DNA from: Diadema setosum
Lineage: Eukaryota > Echinodermata > Echinoidea > Diadematoida > Diadematidae
NCBI RefSeq assembly: GCF_964275005.1
Contig: NC_092706.1
Coordinates: 29,998,781 to 30,062,780, forward strand
Direction: 5' to 3'
Length of the DNA: 64,000 nt
Both the position numbers and the translations under genes were made by a program. This document shows positions 11,750-22,333 of this stretch, piece after piece. Under the pieces are notes generated by a model that was not told the DNA's origin, did not search any database, and worked only from the letters and a program-made list of their open reading frames with translations. Each line of letters starts with the position of its first letter. Positions within the stretch are counted from its first letter, which is position 1.

Positions 11750-12892
11750 CCTCACACACATACACAACTATTGTCTCTTTGACAGTTATTTTATTGGATC
11801 AATTCTTCAATAAAATGCAGAAAATTTGTCACTCAATAAAAAAAAAAGAATTGTGGTAACGTCACAGCTGCGATGTTCAGTTTAACAACTAAAGACTTTT
11901 GAATATTTTTGTTAGTTTTTTTTTTTTTTGTAAGTAACTTTGTAACTAACGAACCATAAACATATTACTGTAATTTTCGTGTTTTTTTTTCTGAAATAGA
12001 AAGTCATAAGAAAACAGTAAAAATCGAAAAACTCTACTGATTCCACACAGCATAGGACAATATTTGTACACACAACCAAACATTTTCCCTGTGGTACTGA
12101 GGAAAGAAATTCGTCTTACCTGCATCCGCGCTGGGTTGGATTGGCTCTGAGATGGCGCTTGGCTTCGACTTGCCGACGGCGTTGATGCAGCTAACCCTGA
12201 ACTGGTACTTCTTATCGGAATTCAGGCCTGTGCAGGCATAGCTCGTGCTAAATACGTTGTCGGCGACCACCTTCCACTTTTTGCCGTCTTCACTGATCTC
12301 GACTTCGTAACCCGTGACGATGCTGCCGCCATCGTACGTAGTTCCAGCCCAGACCAGGTTGATGGTGTCCGACGAGCACTTGGCGGCAAAAGGCTTGTCT
12401 GCTGGAGGCTCGGGTGGCTCTGGGAGAGATGGGCACCAAAAGAAAGATTACGTAATGACAAGTACAATGACCTTTTGCTATAAGATGGTGGCAGATATAT
12501 TAAGAACAAAACAGAATTAAGGAAACATACTAACGCAAAATTGAGGTTTTTAAGCTAGAGTGCCCGAGATATCATGTTTGATATACGAGTAAGGAGTGAT
12601 ATGTTCCAATTCATGTAGCCGGCAAGTTTCACCAAAGGTTACCGAATTAAGCGTGGTAAGACAATGTAGTTGTTCGAGAAGGTAACACAACCATGTTATT
12701 CAAAAAACAAACAAACAAACAAAACAAATCTAACGCATGTACGCTCTCATGAAACTTTTTTACTGCAGGAATTTTCGAGTCAGAATGTCTTGCTTGAGTT
12801 CACATTGAAATACAAGATTAACTCGGGATTATAATAGTTTATCAAAAACGTTAATAGAGGAAGGAGTTGAAAAAACACTCACCGGCAGGCAT
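1692..12892 (-). CDS. MYLK-like: Myosin light chain kinase (FN3 + kinase + start of CaM-binding segment), 10 exons, 3' end outside window
   Basis: The gene encodes a Ca2+/calmodulin-regulated Ser/Thr kinase expected to phosphorylate myosin regulatory light chain in muscle or non-muscle actomyosin. Ten exons join in frame (1239 nt, 413 codons). Residues 5-103 are an FN3 domain; 104-114 are an acidic linker; about 131-387 are the kinase domain; 400-413 begin the basic calmodulin-binding/autoinhibitory helix ([14 protein letters not shown]). Catalytic features seen are the P-loop GRGKFG (141-146), Lys163 in AAKF, Glu179 of helix C, HLDMKPEN (Asp255), DFG (275-277), GTPEF and APE (297-299), and DMWSVG. 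The HLD catalytic loop, DFG and GTPEF fit MLCK better than titin/twitchin kinases. Every junction is GT-AG and phase-consistent. The start is the ATG in a 30-nt exon with an in-frame upstream TAA. The rest of the regulatory segment and any C-terminal telokin-like Ig must lie left of position 1. Paralogue identity is not resolvable here. Confidence 0.93.
1949..2075 (+). repeat. Dispersed repeat, GAATATTCCTTGTTATG family (copy 1)
   Basis: It shares ordered words (GAATATTCCTTGTTATG, TGGAAAGGTTTTATTTTG, CCGTTTTGCAA) with an inverted copy at 23977-24105 and a diverged direct copy at 47096-47216. It lies in an MLCK intron or its flank and has no coding potential. Confidence 0.65.
2282..2434 (-). 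CDS. MLCK exon 9: kinase subdomains IX-XI
   Basis: The exon is 153 nt (one base completing Leu322, 50 codons, two bases). It reads [20 protein letters not shown] and continues through the [19 protein letters not shown] segment, almost identical in pattern to vertebrate MLCK. The acceptor is TTCAG (2435-2439) and the donor GTAAGT (2276-2281). Confidence 0.93.
2799..2866 (+). repeat. Purine-rich GGAGGA/GAAGAA tract
   Basis: This is a simple polypurine repeat in the intron between MLCK exons 9 and 8. The rest of that intron holds nothing recognisable. Confidence 0.9.
3032..3225 (-). CDS. MLCK exon 8: catalytic loop end, DFG, activation segment, APE
   Basis: The exon is 194 nt and starts in phase 0 directly after the Lys of HLDMK. 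It reads [20 protein letters not shown], then a short activation segment, [10 protein letters not shown] and [11 protein letters not shown]. The activation segment has no obvious phosphorylatable loop, as is normal for MLCK. The acceptor is CCCCAG and the donor GTAAGT. Confidence 0.95.
3226..3918. other. MLCK intron 7, no recognised element
   Basis: The stretch is AT-rich and unique-looking, with splice sites at both ends. No repeat, RNA gene or exon could be supported. Confidence 0.6.
3919..4060 (-). CDS. MLCK exon 7: hinge to catalytic loop
   Basis: The exon is 142 nt (one base completing Tyr210, then 47 codons). It begins [19 protein letters not shown], the hinge and alpha-D motif typical of MLCK, and ends HLDMK. 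The usual HLDLK Leu is replaced by Met. The acceptor is CTTCAG at 4061-4066 and the donor GTTTGT at 3913-3918. Confidence 0.94.
4548..4651 (-). CDS. MLCK exon 6: helix C to gatekeeper
   Basis: The exon is 104 nt in phase 0. It reads [20 protein letters not shown] and ends MVMILE plus two bases. Glu179 in HEIEIM should pair with Lys163. The acceptor is CTCTCAG and the donor GTAAGT. An in-frame stop sits immediately after the donor, which explains why the open frame ends here. Confidence 0.94.
5070..5110. repeat. (TG)n microsatellite
   Basis: A short TATA run leads into an imperfect TG tract. It lies in the MLCK intron directly 3' of exon 5. Confidence 0.9.
5155..5254 (-). CDS. MLCK exon 5: P-loop and ATP-anchoring lysine
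   Basis: The exon is 100 nt (one base plus 33 codons). It encodes [27 protein letters not shown] and PDDKKE. It supplies the second half of the glycine-rich loop and the catalytic Lys163. The acceptor is ATACAAG (weak pyrimidine tract) and the donor GTATGT. Confidence 0.92.
5281..5440. repeat. Degenerate ATA/ATG trinucleotide tract
   Basis: This is low-complexity TAATGATAATAAT-type sequence, open on both strands only because of its composition. It lies in the MLCK intron just 5' of exon 5. Confidence 0.85.
5690..5800 (+). repeat. 3' tail of a dispersed retroelement, (TTGAA)n end
   Basis: TTCTGTTGAAAGAAGTGAAA is followed by ATAAAACCTTTGAATTGAAT. Closely similar tails occur at 9600-9705 and 23500-23605 in the same orientation. 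Confidence 0.5.
6072..6156 (-). CDS. MLCK exon 4: linker and first kinase strand
   Basis: The exon is 85 nt (2 + 27 codons + 2). It encodes [20 protein letters not shown] followed by EIREELG and the start of Arg142. It corresponds to the VTINTEQKVSDVYNIEERLG region of vertebrate MLCK. The acceptor is TGTATCAG and the donor GTAAGT. Confidence 0.92.
6265..6766. mobile_element. hAT-like non-autonomous element, 502 bp
   Basis: The ends CAGTGCTGCCAGGT and ACCTGGCAACACTG form imperfect terminal inverted repeats. Flanking octamers GGTAGAAA (6257-6264) and GGTGGAAA (6767-6774) differ at one position, fitting an 8-bp target duplication typical of hAT transposons. The interior has repeated TTGGTGATTTTTGG words at both sides and no transposase. 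It lies in MLCK intron 3. Confidence 0.82.
6888..7158. repeat. Local duplication, two ~80-bp copies
   Basis: Copies at 6888-6968 and 7080-7158 share GGCAATGAAAG, TCTTCTATTGCACAT-like and CTCCATTAgGGCAGGGGTAA words at the same spacing, with scattered substitutions. Confidence 0.75.
7294..7352. repeat. (TTG/CTG)n microsatellite
   Basis: TTG repeats flank a core of pure CTG repeats. The polycysteine/leucine reading frame here is an artefact of the repeat. Confidence 0.95.
7444..7473 (-). CDS. MLCK exon 3: 30-nt acidic microexon
   Basis: The sequence between CCACAG and GTGAGT encodes DDVDEEEVP plus split codons at both ends, in phase 1-1. It joins FN3 exon 2 (phase 1 end) and exon 4 (phase 1 start) without changing frame, and could therefore be skipped without a frameshift. 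An acidic linker at this position is known in MLCKs. Confidence 0.85.
7474..8400. other. MLCK intron 2, left part
   Basis: An open plus-strand frame of 103 codons (7676-7987) has no family resemblance, start context or partner exons and is taken as chance. Nothing else is supported. Confidence 0.5.
8411..8604. repeat. (TA)n tract carrying four GCATATATTTATATG inserts
   Basis: A TA microsatellite is interrupted four times by the same GCATATATTTATATGTA word, with pure TA spacers that tend to lengthen along the array. It behaves as a minisatellite growing inside a microsatellite. Confidence 0.9.
9600..9705 (+). repeat. 3' tail of dispersed retroelement with (TTGAA)n
   Basis: GAAAAGTGAAATAACG is followed by four TTGAA units. 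It is the same tail type as at 5690-5800 and 23500-23605. Confidence 0.55.
10235..10393. mobile_element. Palindromic MITE with GGGCCCCGTTGCT ends (copy 1)
   Basis: The left end GGGCCCCGTTGCTAAAACTT continues into TGCGTTTAAACGCAA. The right arm, ending TTTCTAGCAACCTTGCCCC, is its imperfect inverse. The interior is rich in AACGCAA words in both orientations. A second copy is at 19630-19814. Confidence 0.78.
10740..10945. promoter_or_regulatory. Candidate intronic muscle enhancer (MEF2- and TEAD-like sites)
   Basis: The stretch has a perfect MEF2 consensus CTAAATTTAG (YTAWWWWTAR) near 10908-10917 and a near match, CTAAATTTAT, near 10785. It also has two oppositely oriented M-CAT-like CATTCC/GGAATA words around 10772 and 10806, inside a locally GC-richer block of the FN3-side MLCK intron. 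Such motifs occur by chance, so this is a suggestion only. Confidence 0.3.
11698..11760. repeat. (CT)n tract
   Basis: This is a polypyrimidine CTCTTTCTCT microsatellite in the MLCK intron 3' of the FN3 exon. Confidence 0.9.
12120..12419 (-). CDS. MLCK exon 2: fibronectin type III domain
   Basis: The 300-nt phase 1-1 exon encodes a whole FN3 module. It begins [20 protein letters not shown], then [20 protein letters not shown], and ends with the [19 protein letters not shown] signature. The closest match by pattern is the FN3 domain just N-terminal of the kinase in vertebrate MLCK (SLTLSWYGSSYDGGSAV). The acceptor is CTCTCCCAG and the donor GTAAGA. Confidence 0.94.
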
Positions 12893-12912
12893 CTTCAGCT
12901 GATGTTAAAGTT
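12883..12912 (-). CDS. MLCK exon 1 (coding start): ATG CCT GCC G
   Basis: A short exon lies between acceptor TTCTTCTAG and donor GTGAGT. It contains a 20-nt leader and the start codon at 12890-12892, giving MPA and the first base of Glu4. An in-frame TAA in the leader means translation of this form must begin here. If the inner CATCAG acceptor at 12899 were used instead, LKMPA could be an internal coding segment, so a longer form is not strictly excluded. Confidence 0.75.
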
Positions 12913-15900
12913 CTAGAAGAAATAGAAAAACAGCGGATCATAAATAAGCCCTACTATGATTTCGGGGGAAAAAAAAAGCCATCAAGGAATTACCAATACA
13001 AAAATATAATTCAGATCATTTAATCAGTTGACTCTGTCCATCACGCTGTCGACGGTGTAAAAAAAAAGAAGATATCTTCAGTCTTTTAAGACCTTGGGTT
13101 GGGATAAAGACAGAATAAAAGAGAAAGAAAAATGTATGTCCAATGATAGAGGTACATGTCTATTTGATTGCACACTCACACATTTACAAACAACGCACGC
13201 ACGCACACAAGCACCAATGTACACACACATACACACACGCACATACACTTGCATATACAGTCAAATTTGAGTGACACACAGTAATTTTAGTAGTACATGA
13301 AATATAAAAACATATTGCGGTAAAGAAGAGGCAAAACGGCATAGAATCAAAGTATGTTTCAAGAGTTTCATATTTGTAATCACGAAAGATCATTGCAATC
13401 ATTTTAGAGTTTTTCTGAAGTAGAAAAACACGACAGAAAGTTTTGTACTGAGGGGATAAAGACGTTTCGAGATGCCCTGAAGTAAGTACCGTGGGTGTCA
13501 CGTTGTCCACAGTTTGTTATTCCTCCACGTCAACTTCTATGCACCTGACACAACAGAGCGCAGATTAAGGGCTCTTTATCGGGTCATCTCAGTAACGTAA
13601 TATGACACAAGCAGAAGATATGGAAGCATATTGTGCTTGACCTTTTGTCGAACTAGTTTCTGTACCTCCACAACATACACGTCCGCTTCTACTTTGTATC
13701 ATATAACACAACTCCTAAAGGTTCAATGCACGAGGTCTGAAACACAGACATGTTATGAATATGGAAGTTAGTGAATGAATGGTGATTATCCCCATTCTAT
13801 ATCATAGTGGAAAATAAAACAATGAAAAAAGCCAATGTCAAACATAATGTGCCAGATGTCACATTAAACTTTCAACATAAGTTTGACGATCAATCTGATA
13901 GCGCCTTTCAAATTAACATGTTTTGGAGCAATATAGTGTGATTTACCCCAAATTTGATAGTTAATTTTTTTTAACAGCACATCATAACTTTGTATCATAT
14001 ATCGATAATCTCAAAAGATGGAGAAATAAGAGGTTTAAACATATAAATTTGTCAGAATAATACATGTTTCTTTGCCATCGTTCAAACACTTTACTAAAAC
14101 AATGCCAACGGATGTATTATTGTTTGTTAGAGAAGGCGTTACCTGTCTGCTGGTCCGAGAATGTCTCCAGTTGCTATTGGCGAATTAAGTTCCAAATTTC
14201 AAAACCTTCAACACCAAAAAACCACTGAAATATGACCAGATGAGTTAAACCAGTGTATTGACATGAACAACTAATCCCGGTTTTCAATAGGAAATGCATA
14301 AGACTTTCCAAACTGGTGCACGCGAGAAAACTTCGTCAATGGACGGTGTGCTCAAGAAGTGAGGATGAAGTGTTCTCCATCACATCATGGAGATGTGTCT
14401 CTTACACTCAGTCAGTCAGTCTGTCTGTCTGTCTCTCTCTCTCCCTCTCTCGCTGTCTCTTCTATGACGTGACATTCCTCCTCTAACATATTGGTATACA
14501 AGGCTTTAGATATTGGAAGGTCAAATGAAACGACTCCAACAGGGCTGTGACGTCACGTTGTCTAATGGTAATGGGAGATTATCATGAACACGTAAACACA
14601 ACATCTCTTCCCCCGACCTCTTTCCCGGGAAATGAAAGTCGTATTGCACTCGATTACAATCTGCACACACATAAAAAAGACACGCACACAAACACACACT
14701 TACGAACACGCTAACAGAAACACACATACACACACAAACAAACAAAAAAAAAAAACACGCACAGACACAAAGGTATACGAACCGAATCTTTCATTTCAAA
14801 CACTATTGAATGATGATATTTCAAGATATCAGCATACATGTACCCATTACCAGTGTATATTTTAATAGCAGGAAATATTAGAGCAAAAAAGAATCACTCT
14901 GGAAAAATGAGTACTGCTTTAAAAGCTTTTTTTTTTTCTTTTTTGCATCATAGAAATTATAGAAAATACTGAGTCATTTCTGTCATTTTCACTGTTAATT
15001 CGAACTTAGTAGTTTCACTATTTACTCTTTTCATTTCCATACATGATACCATTGTCCCTACCAAATAATGATATTAATAACAAAAACAACAACATGAAAA
15101 CATACAAATATGATCACCCAGTCAAAATGGGCAAGATCAGCATAGTTGATATTGCGCCGACTTGGTGGAAACCGGTTACATTTAAGATAAGAGAAAAATG
15201 ATAATCATCTTTGCTTAAAGTGGACTAAGATAGCTGGTCAACTCTTAATAGGCTATCCCCCTCCCCACACACACACACACTCACACACATGTATAAAAAC
15301 GCATACACGCAACGTGCACATTCAGTCCTTCACTCTCTCTCCTCCTCCTCTCTCTCTGTCTGTCATTCTGTCTCTCTCGCTCTCTTTCTGCCTATCTATC
15401 CATCCCTTCTCTCTATCTTTCTATCTCTCTCTCTCTCTTTGTATTGTATTTAGCTCTTTACTTTTTCAAAGCTTCTTAAGGTGCAAGTGACCGCATTGCA
15501 GGAATTCCTGTGGTTTTAGAAAGCATTCTAAAACGTCACATCCGTAGCTATGCATCTGAAGGATAAGATATCGTGTCGGAGTCTTGATGAAATCCACGTC
15601 TAACCTTACCCATCCAATCATTGACGGGGCCATGAAAGTGTCGTGCAAAATTTAATGACTTCGGACATTGACGACGATCAGTTAAAGTTAGATCGAAGGA
15701 TGTGATATTTTAACAGATCCCTGCAGTAAGAATTTCTTTATTTTTTCCTTCTAGGTATGAATATTCCTCAGTCATTTTATATATAGTTTGTTAATTGTGT
15801 CTTATGATCGTTATTGTAAAACAGTTGATAAAATAAGATCTCTTTCGGAATAAAATTTTCAGATGTTACTTTTTACATGGTTTGGGGACGGTAATTGAAA

Positions 15901-17451
15901 CCATCTTCAATAGATTCCCCCTGTTGTGTTGCAATTTCCGAACGAAAGGGACGCTATAGATAGATATTCAACTTAATGATAATGACGGACAATAACAGAT
16001 AACGTATTATAGTTGAGACAAGATTAAACACGCTCGGTTCAGTCGGATGCGGACAGATTCAACAGCTGAACTTTGTTGAGAAATTCATTTTATAAGATGC
16101 CCCCATGACGATTTACTCCATAGTGCTTCAAGTCAATTAATATTATTTAGATACCAACAGAGATGTTGCAGAATTATATTTTGTTTCAACATGATGTTAC
16201 AGTTACATGCAAAATTTTATACGAGATGAAGAGTAAGCAGCAACAGTGTGAATGAAATACTAATTCAAATGATACCAAATGGAGGAACTAAAGTGATGTT
16301 ATTATGTTCCCCAGTTGGCGAAAGAATGGGATAAGAATGCCATGGTTTTGTAAGTGTTTGAACTGTGAGAAGTGAGGGAGGGTCAACAAACAGGCAGAGG
16401 AGCTTGATACCAAAATCTGAATAAAGAGAAATAAGCCAATGTTCTGATTTTCTTCATTAACGAGTTGTATCGTCGATCTAGCACAGGTTTTGCTGCTGAT
16501 ACCATAATGACTCACGTCATTTTAGATACTTGGGCTAGTATAAGCACAGTTGCGTCAAAGGTGTCTTAAAAGGTACTGTTCACAATTGGGAGCTGCGAAT
16601 TGAAAAATGTTCGAGTTATCACATTTGATGGATGTGTAGGTCAGTTGTACTGCACAAAATATCTTACGATATAAATATTTCACAATAAAACCTTAAATAT
16701 AAGGAGATATTATTTTTCTCAATAAACAATAAGCGTAGATTGTTTATTCCAGACTCAATTTTATTATAACTATTGCTCACTTTTTGTATATTCAACAATA
16801 TTTTAACATTGATTATACTGATTAACATTTTTACATTGGTTATTTTTATCCCTTACTAACATTTTAGAACTATTTTGAATCACTAAAGCTGGGTTTTTGT
16901 TCACCTGGTAATGGTAAACAATGCCCTTAGAAATTTCTACAAGAAATGGAAACAGAGACTATTTTGTGTCGTTTCTTAAAGCTGTAAAAGTGATTTCATT
17001 CAGCAGCTATATTAGATAGGATATTATCAATATAGACTCAGATGTAGTGTCAAAGAATTGAACACAGAGAGAGATGCGATTGCCTCTTCTGTCGACTTGG
17101 CAATCTTATTTGGAATGTTTAACAGATATGTGCCCCCCCCCCCTCCCCCACACACACACCAAAATTATTTTTAAAAAGATTTAATTTAAAGGTCTGTGTA
17201 ACATCAGAGGTGTGCCTGAAGAGGCTAACGTTTAAAAGTATCACCCCAACAAAGAAAAAAACCATAGAAAGGGATAAAGGAAATATTCAAAACAAATTCG
17301 TGTATGTCTAGTGCTAATTCAAAGGGAAGCTTAGAGATTGATACCTAATATTCCATGCCATTTCTAAAAACTATTTCAAACCAACACTAAAGATGTTGAT
17401 GTTAGAATTGGATATTGTGTGACCTTAAATGAAAACAAAGAAACAAATCAG

Positions 17452-17502
<51 letters not shown>

Positions 17503-18620
17503 CACGTTTCGTGTCTGAGAAGATATCTGGACAAGAAGTCTGAAACAGCCGACAGGTGTGATGAACTACTCCTCTCTAATCCCAGAGTTAAACAATGATT
17601 GATAGGTCATATAAGATTACAGTGTGGCGCAGTGCTAAAACAAACAACATCAAGGTATGAAAGTATGAAAGTGTCACTTGCTATAACAAACAACAACAAA
17701 ACACAACATGAATAATTGTTTGATGCATCGAGAGAGAGAAAGTAACAGAGCAGAAAGTTAATGAAGGCGCCTAGAAAATCGCTATGGTCACTGCCATCGG
17801 TCAACAAGTGACATTTGGGAAAGCAAAGACGGTATCGGATTACACTTGCATATCAAATTACCAATTCAAAGAAAGAAACAACACTGTGAAAAAAAGACTG
17901 CATCAAGCAAGAAAGAAAAGAAATGTCAAAAGCAGACAAACTCAGACAACTTTATGATAAGATAATAAGTATCGAAAAGAGAGTTTTTACCAACGGTTTA
18001 AACAATGCAATGCGGAAAAGTTGCACGAACTCACTATAGGTATCAAATCTATATTTCAGCAATTCAAAATAAAACGTTAATTTTGCTATACAGACAACAA
18101 TGGTCGGAGGGATTAATATCTTGTTTACAAACGTACAAAAAAAAAAGAAATACAAGAACGAAAGGCTTGCTCTGAAATAGCAATATTGTATCCGACGCCA
18201 TGAAGAAATTCTACCATTATAACAATTAATATAAGGACAGGTAAATTGATGTATAAAGTAAAGCTTGCTTCTGAACTGGGCCATACACTTGCCCCACATT
18301 GCTGACGTTCTGTCCGAGTAGATATATGGTTTCTTGCGCAGACATTCCTAAAATTCCAAATAGGGATGCGGACATGGCGAAGCGAGGTATCCGTCGTAGA
18401 GTTATCGAGTAGTCATGGCTGCTAGTCACTTATTGATTCGCAAGTTTTGTCTCGCTTTAAAGAATTTCACTCTCACATTCACACAAACTTGTCATTCTTG
18501 AAAATACATATTTAAGCAAAAAGACGAATAAAATTGCAAATAAACTGAATTTTCTTACCAGTTGAGGGGAAAAGGAGCCAGTTGATAACGTCGGGCCTTA
18601 GCCGAAGTTAGATCCCTTAC
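12913..18620. other. Putative leader intron of the MLCK short form
   Basis: No exon was recognised. It holds short CA/TG runs (13190-13260, 14660-14750, 15260-15290), CT-rich tracts (14405-14460, 15331-15440), a C-run near 17133 and a (TA)n tract (17455-17501). The remainder is AT-rich with nothing recognisable. Confidence 0.5.
17455..17501. repeat. (AT)n microsatellite
   Basis: This is a perfect AT tract of about 47 bp. Confidence 0.95.
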
Positions 18621-18790
18621 CTTCGACTGAAGCTGACTTCGCGGAGCTCGCTTCGGCTGGTCAGAGATACGGGCAATCCCACAATGCTTTGCGAGCCAGG
18701 GATGATGGGAGGAGCTAAAATGGCAGTCGACGATGTAGTCAAGACGATACAATAGAGTTTGGAGAGTCTCTGTCCCTGGCTGCGTAAGTG
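18621..18790 (-). promoter_or_regulatory. Candidate 5' leader exon / promoter of the MLCK short form
   Basis: On the minus strand this GC-richer stretch (against an AT-rich background) ends in a good donor, CGAAG|GTAAGG (exon end 18621). It has no ATG in the roughly 120 nt before the donor, as expected of a spliced leader. It is the nearest upstream donor-bearing island to the acceptor at 12913. The right boundary is arbitrary and the transcription start is not determined. Confidence 0.4.
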
Positions 18791-19555
18791 TACGTGAGTG
18801 TATATATGTGTGTGTTTGTGTGTGTGTATGCTAAGAACGATGTTAGGATGTGTTTGTAGATTATGTATTGGTGTGTGTGCGTGAAACTTTGTTATGTGTA
18901 TTGAATGGGCTGAGAGTAGTCCCTCAGTCTAGCGAGTTTCTCCTACCAACCTCTTCAGCTATACACCAGCACTATACCGTTACTTCAGTCCTCTAAAACA
19001 TGTCCGAGTCTCCTTCAGGAGATGGACGACGAGTTAGCTGCATCGTTAGAAATAAAACTATTTAATGTTGTCCCAAAACGTCTATTTTTCTCTACATATT
19101 CCCACGACTAGCTTTCACTTCAATATTCTGACACACCAACATCATTAACCTTACCTTTTCCTGAAAATTGTATTGCCTTTTTAATTTATTTCTCATATGA
19201 TCATCTAACATTGCTTTCTCGACAATAAATTGTGGTCCCTCCTGAATCGTGCAACTCTGTAGTTTTGAATTTGATATTATTCACAATGTGTTATTCATAA
19301 GCAAAATCTAATGTTTGATTTTCATTTATCATGGTGGTGTAGCATAGACTTAGCATAGACTAAAACCAGTGATGCTTCACCCACTCCGAACCTGTCATTA
19401 TCATTAAGAATGATAACAACATTGTATGTACATGGACCTGGCTAGGCCGTGGGTCTCTGTGTGCACGGAGGGAAACTGTTGGCGATGATCCCTAAATGCT
19501 GGTATGCAAGATATGCATGTCCATGTATGGTAATGAGCGGGCGCACTTCCAACCA

Positions 19556-19923
19556 ATCGCACGGACCCACTGTAGTCCGTAGCGCGGATGGCAGGGTAAC
19601 TAACCGGGGGTTCAACCCTTATTGTTTGACCAGGGCCCCGTTGCTAGAAACTTTGCGTTTAAACGCAACTTGCAACTGATTGCCACCGGCCAATCAAAAT
19701 CATTGTTGCATGCATGTCTTCTTAATAGAGCAGACCCTGAGCCAATCACAATGGTTGTTTCAAAATTAGCAATTATTTGCAATTGATTGCAACTTTCTTG
19801 CAACGGGGCCCAGGTCATCCTCTCCCCTTGCCCCTGTCATTATTCCCAAGATAATCGTCCATGGCTGAGAATATTAACCGCAACATTTGTATGACCCTGA
19901 CTCCAGTGGGTCCGTGTGGATGG
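19556..19923. mobile_element. Foldback element with CACGGACCCACTG arms, containing a nested MITE
   Basis: CGCACGGACCCACTG (near 19558) and CAGTGGGTCCGTGTG (near 19907) are inverted arms about 350 bp apart. The word CATACATGGACATG and its inverse also flank the region on the left. The GGGCCCCGTTGC MITE sits between the arms. Confidence 0.55.
19630..19814. mobile_element. Palindromic MITE with GGGCCCCGTTGCT ends (copy 2)
   Basis: CCAGGGCCCCGTTGCTAG is followed by AAACTTTGCGTTTAAACGCA, nearly identical to the copy at 10235. The right end GCAACGGGGCCCAGG is the inverse. It is non-coding. Confidence 0.82.
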
Positions 19924-20049
19924 CCAAGGAGTGCATTGACATGTTCATAACATCTATCTCCTATGATTATTGCCTAAGAAGCATCAATCAAACCACACTT
20001 AGCTTACCACAGTAGGTTCCAACCGACCACGGTGAGAGTGCTGGGCTTG

Positions 20050-20075
20050 CATTTTTTTTTTTTTTTTTTTTTTTT
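20050..20075. repeat. Poly(T) run
   Basis: A T run of about 26 nt follows GCTTGCA and may be the tail of a retroelement on the minus strand. The body cannot be delimited. Confidence 0.6.
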
Positions 20076-20570
20076 AGTATGATTTCTCACATTTCCTCTG
20101 GTATGGAATATTGATATTATTCTACATACGTCTAATCGTCATAACGACCATATAGCATTGGTACGTTTGCAATACTGTACTACTAGTATACAAATATAAT
20201 TATTTCGCCTTGAGAGAATCTGGTTAAAACTATTAAAAACAAAAAGTTAAAACAAAAAGTAACCGTACGAAGCAGCGCGCGCTGTCAGAATTGCTTTGTG
20301 ATGTCACAATTGCTCTGCTACATTTTACGAAGTGGCTGAACCAAGCAGGGCACGATGTCAGAATTGCTTTGTGACATCATTTCACAAATCGTGCACTATT
20401 TGGAAAATGTCATCATAGATAGTGACGCCATTTTCCAAATAGTGTGCCATGGAGTGTCAAACAGACCAACATTCTGGAATAGTTGAAAATACATATAATC
20501 GCGTGAAGGTATTTCAACCAATCATTAGGGGATTCATTTCTGATCAAAAATTTGATAGCGGTCATCTAAA

Positions 20571-20575
<5 letters not shown>

Positions 20576-20635
<60 letters not shown>

Positions 20636-20762
20636 CAGCAGTAGTAGTACATGTTGTTGTTGCATAAATAGAAGTAGTAGTAGTAGTAGTTGTGGTGTTA
20701 ATAGTAGAAGTAGTGGTAGTAGTAGCAGAAGTAAAAGTAGTTGTAGTAGAAGAAGCAGAAGC

Positions 20763-20814
<52 letters not shown>

Positions 20815-20815
20815 A
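20576..20815. repeat. (GTA)n trinucleotide array
   Basis: Two long pure GTA/AGT blocks (20576-20650, 20763-20812) are joined by degenerate GTAGAAG sequence. The polyvaline frame is an artefact. Confidence 0.95.
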
Positions 20816-22333
20816 TGGGAGTGGTATAGTGGTAGTATTGTGTCAGTAGCAGAATTAGAATTAGAGTAGAACTAGTACCCGTATCAGTTTTGTTATCACT
20901 GTCATTATTGTTATCATCCTAATCGTTAGTTTTTTACCTCTCTCTCTCTTTACTAAGAAACTGTCACAAGACCGAACCGTAGAATGTTTATGTACAGGAG
21001 AACTTGCAGGTACAATGGTTTACGGCAAGAATGCAATCTTGTTCCAGTTTGACCGTTTTCAACAAAGTGATAAATTATCTTATTCCGTGTTTTTGTGATT
21101 ATTCAACAATATTTTCATCAATGATTGACCAATCCACAGCACTTTTTGTTCAACTTTATCTTTGTTAGGTGGCAGTTTGCGAGGGGAAGGGATGTAGTAT
21201 TTTATAAATACATTTTTATTGCATGTAATATCTCCTTCTAATTATTATGGTTGCATGATATTTTCTGAAATTTAGGGATTTTTTGTATATTAATGTTGCT
21301 GTTTACATCATTTTCCTGGACTTTGATTGGTTTGATTATCACTTGTGTATTCTTGCTGTGCCGATTTTATGTGAAAATAAACACGATACAGTACAATACA
21401 AATAAAGAAGCAAATTGCCCTGCATTTACTTACAATACATAATGGAAGGCATCTCAAACTTGGGGACATTAAAGGGGCATTACAGACAGTTTTTTTTTTC
21501 ACATCATGTGGTACATAAACCGACAGATCCATGTATAGATTTGTGGAATTTATTGTGGTCCTTAAGCAGGGAAATCAATACTCGAAAAGCCCAAAACAAA
21601 TTACACTGACAAAGATGATGACATAGGAGCCTCATTATATAGAAATGTAGCAATGTAATTCCACTAACATACCACGTGCTTAACAAGTTCACCTGTGTAG
21701 AATTTATGCATACTTTCTTCTTTTGTTCTACTTACTTGAGCATATACTCATGCATTGTGAGTCTGCCATGTCATCATCCCTGTTCAATGTGATTTGCTAT
21801 AAATTTTGAAAACACTCCTATTCCCCATCCCAATCACTGCAAATTCTGAAACTCACTACCCAGCATAACCACTTCATAGTTGTTTATATGTAAAATTCTG
21901 AAAATCATCCGGAGGTCTCCTTTAAATTTTCGAGGATAGGTAGTTAATGACGTTAGGCGGGCGATGACTGTAGTAATTATTGTTGGATAGTGGTTTGTGC
22001 TGAGTGAGACGAAGCTGATTAGAATGAGAAACCTTACTTGCAGAAATCTTTTGTGACTCAACATCGCATAGATTTTAAGATAATGACAAAGTAAATGACT
22101 CCCACAACCATTTCGAACATTTCTCGGAGTCATCGCCTTTTTAGGTCTGTTTGCTTCTTTGCTTTTAGGTATGGGTCAGATTGTGGAGAAGACATTATAT
22201 AAATTGTGACTTACGTGGATCAAAATTGTAGACCAGCTAAATCATATTCTAGATGTTTCAGTTTTGGTTAGGGTCAGTACCACACTGGATGTCTCGCTCC
22301 CGAAGAATAATGGAGGTGAGAAAAACAGACGTG

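Noticed and set aside
20449-20667. Polyvaline open frame
   Set aside because: It is produced by the GTA trinucleotide repeat.
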